This document shows, in pieces, positions 16,985-25,133 of a DNA stretch of 64,000 bases (its first letter is position 1; every line of letters starts with the position of its first letter). Made by a program: the position numbers and the translations under genes. The notes beneath the pieces were generated by a model, which worked only from the letters and a program-made list of their open reading frames with translations, was not told where the DNA came from and ran no database searches. Source of the stretch: CAXXOK01 sp963666755 (GTDB taxonomy: Bacteria; Bacillota; Clostridia; Christensenellales; Aristaeellaceae); contig CAXXGW010000009.1 in NCBI GenBank assembly GCA_963666755.2, positions 1,364,001 through 1,428,000 of the forward strand, given 5' to 3'.

Positions 16985-17458
16985 ATGGAGACTAAGACCA
17001 ACGTGATGCGTGTGCTGGACGCGCTTAAATTGCCTTACCGCGCCTTTACCTACGATGCCGATGCTGCGCTCAGCGGCACGGAAGTGGCGCAGACGCTGCA
17101 TCTGGAGCCGGAGCGGGTTTTCAAAACGCTGGTAACGGTCGGTAAAACCAAGAAATATTACGTGTTCATGATCCCCGTTGCGTTGGAGCTGAATCTGAAA
17201 AAGGCAGCGCAGGCGTGCGGCGAAAAATCCATCGAAATGATTAAAGCGCGGGAATTGCTTCCTCTGACCGGATATGTGCACGGCGGTTGCTCGCCCATCG
17301 GCATGAAAAAGCAGTTCCCAACCTATATTGATGCTTCTGCCCTTGCGCTGGAAACCCTGTATTGCAGCGCAGGCAGAATCGGCTTCCAGATTGAGGTTGC
17401 GCTGGATGTACTCCGCAAGGCTGTGCCGGTGCAAACCGCCCCGCTGACCGGAAAGTAA
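16985..17458 (+). CDS. YbaK/EbsC-family aminoacyl-tRNA deacylase (Cys-tRNA(Pro) type)
   Basis: The 157-residue protein spans the whole YbaK fold, with the family motifs VFKTLVTVGKTKKYYVFMIP, KKAAQACGEKSIEMI and the GYVHGGCSPIGMKKQFPTYID loop. Close relatives hydrolyse Cys-tRNA(Pro) made by mischarging. The strong -10 just upstream and GGAGAGGG before the ATG support the start. It opens a plus-strand run that continues through a GNAT gene and an rRNA pseudouridine synthase, so a translation-quality theme is plausible. Confidence 0.92.
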   Translation: METKTNVMRVLDALKLPYRAFTYDADAALSGTEVAQTLHLEPERVFKTLVTVGKTKKYYVFMIPVALELNLKKAAQACGEKSIEMIKARELLPLTGYVHGGCSPIGMKKQFPTYIDASALALETLYCSAGRIGFQIEVALDVLRKAVPVQTAPLTGK

Positions 17459-17503
17459 GCTTGCGTTCCCCCACTTTCTCTCAGATAGACTGAAAGGCGC
17501 GTT

Positions 17504-18055
17504 ATGCTGACCATTCAACCCCTCACCCCGGAAACCCGGGAGCAGTTTAACCTCGCGGATGCGCGCTTTCTGGCGGGCGATCGGGTACAACTGCGGGTTA
17601 CGCGCAAGGGCTTCGTGCCGGAGTACATCCCGCTGCCCGCCGCCGAATGGCGCACCGTCAAACCGCGCATCACCGATACGGCGCGGCTGTTGGCTGATCC
17701 GTCCGCGATGGCCTGTCTGGCTGTTGCGGACAATCGTTGCGTAGGGCAGGCTGTCGTGCGGTTGGGCAACCATCGCCTGTGCGATCTTTTAGACCTGCGG
17801 GTCGATGCACACCACAGGCGGCAGGGGGTAGGCTCGGCGCTCCTGAGCACCTGTGTAGACTGGGCCAAGCGCGCGGGCCGCGCGGGGTTGCGGGTCGAAA
17901 CCACCGATGAGCAGCCGCTGGCCTGCCTGTTTCTGGAGCACGCGGGCTTCGCGCTGGGCGGGGTGGATCGCCTCTTACATTGGGCGGAACCGGAGCAGCA
18001 GCAACGCATGCCGGCAATCCGCGAAAGCGTGTTGGTTTTTTACCGATTTTTTTGA
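17504..18055 (+). CDS. GNAT family N-acetyltransferase
   Basis: The 183-residue protein shows the GNAT core in its second half: LRVDAHHRRQGVGSALLST provides the acetyl-CoA-binding loop, followed by the RVETTDEQPLACLFLEHAGF strand-helix region. The first ~65 residues are less typical. Substrate is unknown. It lies 45 bases after ybaK with AAAGGCG ahead of the ATG and ends 23 bases before the pseudouridine synthase, so it is probably co-transcribed. Confidence 0.82.
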   Translation: MLTIQPLTPETREQFNLADARFLAGDRVQLRVTRKGFVPEYIPLPAAEWRTVKPRITDTARLLADPSAMACLAVADNRCVGQAVVRLGNHRLCDLLDLRVDAHHRRQGVGSALLSTCVDWAKRAGRAGLRVETTDEQPLACLFLEHAGFALGGVDRLLHWAEPEQQQRMPAIRESVLVFYRFF

Positions 18056-18078
18056 TGGATCAGAAATGGAGGCATCCC

Positions 18079-18783
18079 ATGCGGTTGCAAAAATATCTTG
18101 CTCTTTGCGGTGTGGCGTCCAGGCGTGCCGCCGAACGGATGATCGCCGAGGGGCGTGTACAGGTGGACGGACAGACCGTGGTGGAAATGGGGACCCCTGT
18201 AGAGGAAAGCCAGAGTGTAACCGTGGACGGTAAACCGGTGCGCCCTGAAGCGGAGAAACATTATGTGCTTTACCACAAGCCCGCGGGCGAGGTGACCACC
18301 GTAAGCGACCCGGAGGGCCGCGCCACCGTGCTGGACAAGTTCCGCGATTACCCCGTGCGGCTGTACCCGGTCGGCAGGCTGGATTATGACAGTGAGGGGC
18401 TTTTACTCCTGACCAACGACGGCGAGCTGACCGAGCATCTTTTACACCCTTCCCGTGAGGTGGAAAAGGTCTATCTGGCGCGCGTTAGCAATCAGGTAAC
18501 CCCGGCGGAAGCCAAACAGCTGGAACGGGGCGTATCGGTGGACGGCCGCCTGACCAGCCGCGCCAAGGCGCGCGTTCTCACCGTGGAACCGCTGTATACC
18601 GACATGCTCATTACCATTCACGAGGGCCGCAACCGGCAGGTTCGAAAAATGGTGGAAGCCATCGGGCACACCGTGGTGCAGCTGCGCCGGGTGCGTTTCG
18701 GCCCCCTCAAGCTGGGCGATCTGCCCCGCGGTTACTGGCGCACCCTCACCGCGGAAGAGCTGGCAGCCCTCAAGCAGCTATAG
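18079..18783 (+). CDS. RsuA/RluB-family ribosomal RNA pseudouridine synthase
   Basis: The 234-residue protein starts at the ATG at 18079, seven bases after GGAGG; the open frame upstream runs into the GNAT gene. An S4 RNA-binding domain (MRLQKYLALCGVASRRAAERMI) occupies the first ~60 residues. The catalytic domain has GRLDYDSEGLLLLTND with the essential Asp and ends with GRNRQVRKMVEAIGH. Length and the KPAGEVTT motif favour RluB, which modifies 23S rRNA, over RsuA, but this is not certain. Confidence 0.9.
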   Translation: MRLQKYLALCGVASRRAAERMIAEGRVQVDGQTVVEMGTPVEESQSVTVDGKPVRPEAEKHYVLYHKPAGEVTTVSDPEGRATVLDKFRDYPVRLYPVGRLDYDSEGLLLLTNDGELTEHLLHPSREVEKVYLARVSNQVTPAEAKQLERGVSVDGRLTSRAKARVLTVEPLYTDMLITIHEGRNRQVRKMVEAIGHTVVQLRRVRFGPLKLGDLPRGYWRTLTAEELAALKQL

Positions 18784-18836
18784 CAACCGGCCTTTCATGG
18801 CGCATCCGTGCCTCGGAAGGCCCGCAGGAGGTATTC

Positions 18837-19748
18837 ATGAGCGCATACCAATGCTGGCTGGCACAGCGCGAACGGCTGCGCGAAAGCCTGAAACACACCG
18901 CCGAAGCTTCTTCCGCCGCGTACCTGACGCGGCACACGCTTGCGCAGGTAGAGCAAAACACCATGGCGGAGCAGACGGATGATCTGCTGCGCCAACAGAC
19001 CGGCATCCTTTTTTCATGCCTGAAAACCTCGCTCAACCTGCTGGATATCTCGGTGTCCACCAAGGTTTGGGTTGCGCAGTCGGCAGCCACGCCCGCTAAA
19101 AAACGATCGACCGGCACATGGGCGTTAGCGCTCGCCTGCGGTCTTACGGCGCTGGTCGGGTGGTTTGCCTACGCGCGCAATCTTCCGGCGCTGTGGATTC
19201 CATTGGCGGCGGCGTTGCTGGCTACGGCGTTTGGCTGGATCAGTCTCAGCCGCACGCAACATAAACAGCCGCTTGCCGAGGATCAGCTTCGTGTGACCGC
19301 CATGCCGGAGCCAGATAAGCTTTTTACCGCTATCGATGCGCAAATGAAGGCCATTGACCGCTACATCAACGATTTTTCCTACTTAAACGAGCAAAACGCG
19401 CTCCTGCACAGCGCGCCGGAATCCGGCAACGTGGCCCATCTGGCCTCGCTGATGGAAGCGGTGGAAAATCTGGATACCCCCGAGGCGCAGGATGTGACCG
19501 CCGCCGCAGATCGGCTGCTGGAAGGCAGCGGCATCCGCGCCCTGCGATATACGGCCGCCGATGCGGGGTATTTTACAGTGTTGCCCAGCCTGAACGAAAC
19601 GCGTACGCTGGCCCCGGCGCTGGTGTCGGTGCGCGACGGGTCTCTTTTACGCCGGGGCACGGCCGCCGTGGTAATGCCGACACCGGGCGCGCCCGCCCCC
19701 GCCGAGCCGGCGGAGGAAGCTGCGCAACCGGAAAAAGCGGATCAGTAA
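18837..19748 (+). CDS. membrane protein of unknown function encoded with an Hsp70-like gene
   Basis: The 303-residue protein starts at an ATG with AGGAGG upstream. The first ~90 residues are helical and charged, two membrane segments follow (about 94-112 and 117-136), and the remaining ~165 residues are a soluble helical region ending in an Ala/Pro/Glu-rich tail. I recognise no family. It is 10 bases upstream of the Hsp70-like gene, so the two proteins very likely work together; a co-chaperone or membrane tether role is only a guess. Confidence 0.7.
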   Translation: MSAYQCWLAQRERLRESLKHTAEASSAAYLTRHTLAQVEQNTMAEQTDDLLRQQTGILFSCLKTSLNLLDISVSTKVWVAQSAATPAKKRSTGTWALALACGLTALVGWFAYARNLPALWIPLAAALLATAFGWISLSRTQHKQPLAEDQLRVTAMPEPDKLFTAIDAQMKAIDRYINDFSYLNEQNALLHSAPESGNVAHLASLMEAVENLDTPEAQDVTAAADRLLEGSGIRALRYTAADAGYFTVLPSLNETRTLAPALVSVRDGSLLRRGTAAVVMPTPGAPAPAEPAEEAAQPEKADQ

Positions 19749-19758
19749 GGAGGCGCCC

Positions 19759-21648
19759 ATGCAATACATCGGGTTTGATCTGGGCGATGGGGAAAGCGCC
19801 GTTGCCACCTTTGCCCAGGGTTCGGGCATCGAACCCGTCGTGCGCCCGATTGCGGGCAGCCGAAGCCTGTTAAGCGCCGTCGGGATGCAGGACGGAGCCA
19901 TTGTGGTGGGCGAGCAGGCCTATACCAGCTCTCTGGCCGAAAACCTTTCCGTACGCTTCAAGAGCCGCTTTACGGATGATCCCCGCGCGGCTGAAACCGT
20001 CGCGCTGTTTGTGCGCGGGGTTTTACGCTCCCTGCGCGACGACGGCGTATTCAGCGATGAGGATCGGTTTGTGGTCGGCTGCCCCGCGGGCTGGAATGCG
20101 GCCACCCGCGCGCGCTACCGCGATGTGCTTGTACGCGCCGGGCTGCATGACCCCCGGGTCATTTCGGAATCGCGCGCAGCGTTTCTGTATGCCAAGTACG
20201 CCAAAACCGTCGCGCTGGATTTGGATATTCTGCGCCAGAGCGCACTCGTGGTGGATATCGGTTCGTCTACGCTGGATTTCGCCTACATTGTGGACGGTCG
20301 GGAAACCGGTGTGGGCACGTTTGGCGATACGCACTTGGGCGGCGGACTGCTGGATGCGGAAATATTGCGCCGCGCAGTCGCCCGCAGCCGGGATCATGCT
20401 GCCATCGAGCGGGTATTTACGCAAAGCCGCAGCTGGTACAGCTATTGTGAGATTGAAGCGCGCAGGCTTAAAGAAGAATATTATACGCAAGCAGCGCAAA
20501 CGCCGGATGCAAGTGTAAAAAAGCAGCTACGCATCTGTTACGACGGCACGCAGAAGCTGCCGCTGCAAATGGATGCCCACGAGGCCGAGGCAATCGTTTC
20601 GGAGCCGATGGAGGTGCTGCAGGGGCAGAGCTTTGCGCAGTCGCTATACCAGACGCTTGTCAATGCCCGGCAGATTACGCAGGATGAACCGCCTAAACTG
20701 CTACTGCTGACGGGCGGTGCTTCCCGGATGCCGTTTTTTCAGGAGCAGTGCCGCGAGGTGTTCGACGGCGCGGTGGTGGTGGTCTGCAGCGAGCCGGAGT
20801 TTTCCATTGCCAAAGGGCTGGCTTACGCCGGGTGGGTGGACGACAACCTGCGCGCTTTTCGTGCCGCCATCCGTGCGGAGGTTACGGACGCGCGCGTCGG
20901 CGCCGTCGCGCAGGACGCCTTTGCTGAGCTGGTGCCGGGCGTGGTGGATGTGCTGTGTCCCCTGATTGTGGAAGAAGCCGCCATCCCTGTTGCATTACAG
21001 TGGAAGAAAGGTGAAATCGAAACCCTGCGGGAGATGAACAACCGCATCCAGCGCCGCGCGGAGCGCGTGCTCGCCTCCCCCATGGCGGAACAGGCGCTTG
21101 CGCCCGTGCTGGAGAATTGGCTTGCGCAGTTAACCCCCTCGCTGCAGGCAATGGTGGACCCCATCTGCGACCGTTACCATGTGCCACGGGATGAAATGCG
21201 CCTTGTGCTGATGCAGACCGGCGAAACCGGCGACCTGCGCTTTGGCGCAAAGCAACTGCTCGGGTTTTCGCTGATCGGCATTCTGGTGGGCGTAGCCCTG
21301 AGTGTGCTGGTCGCGCTCCTTTGCGGCGGCGGCGGCATTGCGCTGATCGCCACCGGCCCGCTGGGCTTGCTGGCAGGCGCCGCAGTGGGCGCGGTGGTGG
21401 CCGCTCTGGGCTGGCCGGCTGTAACCGAGATGCTCCTGGGCGCGCATCTGCCACGCATGATGCGCCTTGTGAATGTGGAAGCGCGCCTGCGCAGCGAAAC
21501 CACCCAACGCACGTTGCGGGATTCGCTTTTCCGGGAATTGGGCGGCCGCAACAGTGAGTTCAGCCAAAAACTGGTTTCTGCCTTTACGGACGCGTTCCAG
21601 AAGTATCTGGCGCGTATCGCGCAGGCCGCGGAAGTCCCTATCCAGTAA
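19759..21648 (+). CDS. Hsp70-like (actin-ATPase fold) protein with membrane-spanning C-terminus
   Basis: The 629-residue protein has a DnaK-type nucleotide-binding domain: phosphate-1 loop IGFDLGDGESAVA at the N-terminus, phosphate-2 VVDIGSSTLDFAYI near 165 and the adenosine motif LLLLTGGASRMPFF near 315. There is no recognisable DnaK substrate-binding domain; instead a helical region is followed by a hydrophobic, glycine-rich stretch (~499-556) long enough for two membrane helices, then an amphipathic tail. The fold implies ATP-driven conformational change at the membrane. The target is unknown. It is the last gene of the run that begins at ybaK. Confidence 0.8.
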   Translation: MQYIGFDLGDGESAVATFAQGSGIEPVVRPIAGSRSLLSAVGMQDGAIVVGEQAYTSSLAENLSVRFKSRFTDDPRAAETVALFVRGVLRSLRDDGVFSDEDRFVVGCPAGWNAATRARYRDVLVRAGLHDPRVISESRAAFLYAKYAKTVALDLDILRQSALVVDIGSSTLDFAYIVDGRETGVGTFGDTHLGGGLLDAEILRRAVARSRDHAAIERVFTQSRSWYSYCEIEARRLKEEYYTQAAQTPDASVKKQLRICYDGTQKLPLQMDAHEAEAIVSEPMEVLQGQSFAQSLYQTLVNARQITQDEPPKLLLLTGGASRMPFFQEQCREVFDGAVVVVCSEPEFSIAKGLAYAGWVDDNLRAFRAAIRAEVTDARVGAVAQDAFAELVPGVVDVLCPLIVEEAAIPVALQWKKGEIETLREMNNRIQRRAERVLASPMAEQALAPVLENWLAQLTPSLQAMVDPICDRYHVPRDEMRLVLMQTGETGDLRFGAKQLLGFSLIGILVGVALSVLVALLCGGGGIALIATGPLGLLAGAAVGAVVAALGWPAVTEMLLGAHLPRMMRLVNVEARLRSETTQRTLRDSLFRELGGRNSEFSQKLVSAFTDAFQKYLARIAQAAEVPIQ

Positions 21649-21842
21649 GGATCGGCTTATCGGCATTCGCTGCCACGCGGGTTGGTAAAGTGAAATTCAT
21701 TCTTCCTTATTGGAAAAAAACCACATACAACCTTCGGAGGTACGGCGGCGGCTTCCGTGACCCGTGGTTTTCGATGCTCGCTTGGGCGGTTACGGCATTC
21801 CCCCGCCTGCCGCCGCGCCCTTGTACTTTTGCTGTACGTGCC

Positions 21843-21871
21843 TTGCAAACAGGATACAAAGCCGATACAAT
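21843..21871 (+). promoter_or_regulatory. icd promoter
   Basis: TTGCAA (21843-21848) and TACAAT (21866-21871) are separated by 17 bases, with the start codon 46 bases downstream. In the 190 bases before it, AAAACCAC and GTGGTTTT form a distant inverted repeat (near 21717-21769) that might end the preceding transcript. Confidence 0.65.
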
Positions 21872-21917
21872 GACCCCGTAAGCCTGCGTACAGGCAAAAA
21901 ACGAAAGGGACGGAACC

Positions 21918-23123
21918 ATGACGAAAATTCAGATGCTCACGCCGCTCGTCGAAATGGACGGAGACGAGATGACGCGCGTGATCTGGCGGATGATTAAGGA
22001 GAAACTGATTAACCCCTACGTGGATCTGAAAACGGAGTACTTCGACCTCAGTCTGGAAAACAGGGACCGGACCGAGGATCAGGTAACCGTAGCCAGCGCT
22101 CTGGCAGCGCAGCAGCTGGGTGTGGCTGTCAAGTGCGCCACCATCACCCCCAATGCCCAGCGTGTGGAGGAATACCACCTCAAACAAATGTGGAAAAGCC
22201 CGAACGGTACCATCCGCGCAATTCTGGACGGCACCGTTTTTCGTGCTCCGGTGTTGGTCGAAGGCATTGCCACCTGTATCCCCGCATGGAAAAAGCCTAT
22301 CGTGATCGCGCGCCACGCCTACGGCGATGTGTATAAGAACGTGGAGTTCCGCGTGCCCGGCGCCGGGCTGACGGAGCTTTGCTACACCGACGCGCAGGGG
22401 CATGAAACCCGCCTGCCCATCCACACGTTCAAAGGCGCGGGGATCGTGCAGGGCATGCACAACACGGACGAAAGTATTACCAGTTTCGCCCATGCCTGCT
22501 TCCAATATGCGCTGTCCGTACGGCAGGACCTCTGGTTTTCCACCAAGGATACCATTTCCAAGGTTTACGACCATCATTTCAAGGATATTTTTCAGGATCT
22601 GTACGAAGCCAAGTACCGCGCCGCGTTCGAAGCCGAGGGTATTTCCTACTTCTATACGCTGATTGACGACGCTGTGGCGCGCGTGCTGCGAAGTGAGGGC
22701 GGCTTTGTGTGGGCGCTGAAGAACTATGACGGCGATGTGCTCAGCGATATGGTGGCCACCGCGTTCGGCAGCCTGGCGATGATGACCAGCGTGCTCGTTT
22801 CCCCGCATGGGCAGTACGAGTATGAAGCCGCGCACGGCACCGTAACCCGCCACTACTACCGCTACCGCAACGGCGAAGAAACCAGCACCAACCCCATTGC
22901 CACGCTGTTTGCCTGGACCGGCGCGCTTAAAAAGCGGGGCGAACTGGATCATACCGAGCCGCTGTGCGCGTTTGCGGATCGTCTGGAGCAGGCGGCGCTT
23001 GCCACCATCCGCGGCGGGCGCATGACCAAAGACCTGATCCCGCTGTTCTCCGGCGAGGCAAAGGGTCTGAACACAGGCGCGTTTCTGGATGCGATTGCCG
23101 AAACGCTGCAAACGCTCCTCTGA
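21918..23123 (+). CDS. icd: NADP-dependent isocitrate dehydrogenase, homodimeric (eukaryote-like) type
   Basis: The 401-residue enzyme converts isocitrate to 2-oxoglutarate with NADP, supplying NADPH and glutamate carbon. It is the eukaryote-like class: it opens with LVEMDGDEMTRVIW, and the substrate-binding SPNGTIRAILDGTVFR and the Mg-binding DDAVARVLRSEGGFVWALKNYDGDVLSD are characteristic, as is the HGTVTRHYYRY loop for NADP. AAAGGGA precedes the ATG. It stands alone between a promoter and a strong terminator. No citrate synthase or aconitase is in the window. Confidence 0.95.
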   Translation: MTKIQMLTPLVEMDGDEMTRVIWRMIKEKLINPYVDLKTEYFDLSLENRDRTEDQVTVASALAAQQLGVAVKCATITPNAQRVEEYHLKQMWKSPNGTIRAILDGTVFRAPVLVEGIATCIPAWKKPIVIARHAYGDVYKNVEFRVPGAGLTELCYTDAQGHETRLPIHTFKGAGIVQGMHNTDESITSFAHACFQYALSVRQDLWFSTKDTISKVYDHHFKDIFQDLYEAKYRAAFEAEGISYFYTLIDDAVARVLRSEGGFVWALKNYDGDVLSDMVATAFGSLAMMTSVLVSPHGQYEYEAAHGTVTRHYYRYRNGEETSTNPIATLFAWTGALKKRGELDHTEPLCAFADRLEQAALATIRGGRMTKDLIPLFSGEAKGLNTGAFLDAIAETLQTLL

Positions 23124-23182
23124 GGTAAATCGGGGTACGTTCTCTCCTACCGCAGAGCAGAATAACCGGTTGTTCCCATCCC

Positions 23183-23220
23183 AAACGACCGTCGGCGCAC
23201 CAGCGCCGACGGTCGTTTTT
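23183..23220 (+). terminator. icd terminator
   Basis: A 16-bp perfect stem (23183-23198 with 23203-23218) has an ACCA loop and ends in a T-run. It lies 60 bases after the icd stop codon. Confidence 0.93.
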
Positions 23221-23273
23221 AGGTTTGCTTTGCTCCCGAAGGAAAGCGCTGTGTGTTTTTGAAAGAAAGCTCC

Positions 23274-24074
23274 TTAGCCGAAATTCCACAGTACGGAGAA
23301 TAGTTTCGTCGGGTCGGCGCCCAACCCAAGCCGCAGCAGGATAATCAGTACCAGATGCAGCGGATACAACCCGTACCCCAGCCACTTGGGCAGTTTCAGC
23401 CCTGTGCGCGTCGGGATCAGGATCCACGGCAGGGCAAGCCAAACCATGGCCTGAATCCGGAAAAACGGCTGCAGCACCGCGCCAATGCCGGGCCACGCCA
23501 GAAAGGTGAGCTGCACACCGGCGATTTTTTCAATCGGGTTGTTGCCTGTACCCCAGAAAAGCGCATATGCAAGGAAAGTCGCCGCCAGCCCGCCCTTGGA
23601 GTTACGTGCAAAATATAGGAGCAGGATAAACGTAAGCCCTTTCCAGCCGTAATCCACCTGCACAAAGCCAAGCAGCAGGTAGCATAAAAGCGGAAGCCAG
23701 AACTGGCTGCCCCAGCGGCGCAGCCGGATGCCGCCGATCGCCACCACACCCAGACTCAGCAAAAACAGGATGTTGAGCTTTGCCCAGGAATTGCCCAGCG
23801 CCACCATATTAATCGGCTGGGAAATCACGGCAATCACCAGCAGCCGCAAGGCATAGCGCCAGATATTATGGGTGTATACGCAGCCCACCACAAGGCACCA
23901 CGCATACAGCGGCAACGCAATCCTGCCCAGAATGCGCATCTCCGTCATGTTACCGAAAACCGCGACCCCCAGGTGGTCGATCATCATAAAGACCAGCGCG
24001 ACCACTTTCAGCCAGGATGTATCCCTCGAGCCGCCCAGCGCTTCCCGTTCGCGCCTCAGTGCGATTTCCGACAT
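23274..24074 (-). CDS. TraX-family integral membrane protein
   Basis: The 266-residue protein has about seven to eight hydrophobic segments and the family pattern near the N-terminus (LKVVALVFMMIDHLGVAVF, RILGRIALPLYAWCLVVG). TraX is the F-plasmid pilin acetylase; chromosomal relatives in Firmicutes are common, resemble membrane acyltransferases and have unknown targets. There are no conjugation genes nearby, so this should not be read as a plasmid trace. It has its own promoter. Confidence 0.85.
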   Translation of the reverse strand: MSEIALRREREALGGSRDTSWLKVVALVFMMIDHLGVAVFGNMTEMRILGRIALPLYAWCLVVGCVYTHNIWRYALRLLVIAVISQPINMVALGNSWAKLNILFLLSLGVVAIGGIRLRRWGSQFWLPLLCYLLLGFVQVDYGWKGLTFILLLYFARNSKGGLAATFLAYALFWGTGNNPIEKIAGVQLTFLAWPGIGAVLQPFFRIQAMVWLALPWILIPTRTGLKLPKWLGYGLYPLHLVLIILLRLGLGADPTKLFSVLWNFG

Positions 24075-24100
24075 CTGCGCACGCCCCCATTCAAGGGTGG

Positions 24101-24129
24101 ATTATACCATACCATAAACCGGTTGCCAA
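24101..24129 (-). promoter_or_regulatory. promoter of the TraX-like gene
   Basis: TTGGCA (24124-24129) and TATAAT (24101-24106) on the minus strand are separated by 17 bases, 27 bases before the start codon. Confidence 0.75.
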
Positions 24130-24255
24130 CTGCCATGCGCAGGGTTTTTCCACCCCTCCGCCGCGTTTCAGCCAGGAATCACGGCATGTTCATCCACGCT
24201 TCACGAAACACGTTTACAGTAACATCGTGCTTTAAGCAAAGGAGGTGTCCTACGG

Positions 24256-24354
24256 ATGAGTGACGCACAACGGCGGTTTGCGACCGCTTTATGGATGCTC
24301 AGCGCATGCGTGATCGGCCTGTTGCTGTTCCAAACCGGCTTTCGTACCCTGTAA
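24256..24354 (+). CDS. 32-residue single-pass membrane peptide
   Basis: The ATG at 24256 follows AAAGGAGGTG, one of the strongest ribosome binding sites in the window. The peptide (MSDAQRRFATALWMLSACVI, then GLLLFQTGFRTL) has a short basic N-terminus and one membrane helix. It lies about 100 bases before a two-component system on the same strand, so it might modulate the sensor kinase, as small membrane proteins elsewhere do; that is inference. No clear promoter was found. Confidence 0.55.
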   Translation: MSDAQRRFATALWMLSACVIGLLLFQTGFRTL

Positions 24355-24407
24355 CCAAGCGGCATTCAGACTTCCAAAACGCGGGCATGGCTTTCCGGCA
24401 CGCAATT

Positions 24408-24416
24408 TGGTATACT
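24408..24416 (+). promoter_or_regulatory. extended -10 promoter of the two-component operon
   Basis: TGGTATACT is an extended -10 element with no good -35. It lies 36 bases upstream of the GTG start of the response regulator. Confidence 0.45.
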
Positions 24417-24452
24417 GTTGCAAACTGGCGTGACGGAAGGAGTCGATCCCGC

Positions 24453-25133
24453 GTGAAGTTGCTGATTGTGGATGACGAGGAGAAAATTCGGGCGCTGATT
24501 GCCAAGTACGCGGCGTTTGATGGATATACCTACGTAGAGGCGGCCAACGGCATGGAGGCCGTGGAGATTGCGCGCACGCAGCCGCTCGATCTGGTGATTA
24601 TGGATGTGATGATGCCGGAGTTGGACGGGTTTTCGGCATCCCGCGAAATCCGCAAGCTCTACCCGAATATGCCCATTATCCTGCTTACGGCACGCGGTGA
24701 GGAATATGATAAGATCCATGGCTTTGAGCTGGGCGCGGACGATTATCTGGTTAAGCCTTTTTCCCCGCGGGAGCTGATGCTGCGTATAAGCGCGGTGCTG
24801 CGACGCGTAGGCGGGGCACAGGCGCCTGCCGAGGCGCATGACCTTGTGCGCATCGACCGTCTGACCGTCGATTACACCGCACGCAAGGTTACGCTGGACG
24901 AGCACCCGCTCGACCTTTCCCCCAAGGAGTACGATCTGCTTTTCTATCTGGTGCGCAACCGGGGTATCGCGTTAACGCGGGATAAGCTGATCTCCGAAGT
25001 TTGGGGGTATGATTTTTTCGGTGACGACCGCACGCTGGATACGCACATCAAGCTCCTCCGGCGGCAGTTGGGTGATTATGCGCATTATATTGTAACCCTC
25101 AGAGGGGTGGGATACCGCTTTGAAAAAAACTGA
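24453..25133 (+). CDS. OmpR/PhoB-family response regulator
   Basis: The 226-residue protein starts at a GTG with GGAAGGAG ten bases upstream. The receiver domain has the acidic pair in VDDEE, the phospho-acceptor Asp in VIMDVMMPELDG and the Lys in DDYLVKPFSPREL. The C-terminal winged helix contains LSPKEYDLLFYLVRNRG and ends with TLRGVGYRFEKN. It is phosphorylated by the kinase encoded next, with which it overlaps by 14 bases. Target genes are unknown. Confidence 0.95.
   Translation: MKLLIVDDEEKIRALIAKYAAFDGYTYVEAANGMEAVEIARTQPLDLVIMDVMMPELDGFSASREIRKLYPNMPIILLTARGEEYDKIHGFELGADDYLVKPFSPRELMLRISAVLRRVGGAQAPAEAHDLVRIDRLTVDYTARKVTLDEHPLDLSPKEYDLLFYLVRNRGIALTRDKLISEVWGYDFFGDDRTLDTHIKLLRRQLGDYAHYIVTLRGVGYRFEKN

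Noticed and set aside
21657..23111. 484-codon open frame opposite isocitrate dehydrogenase
   Set aside because: No ribosome binding site or family motif, and it covers a certain gene with promoter and terminator.
23274..24074. TraX-like gene as evidence of a conjugative element
   Set aside because: No other transfer, integrase or relaxase genes are present, and chromosomal TraX-like genes are common in Firmicutes.
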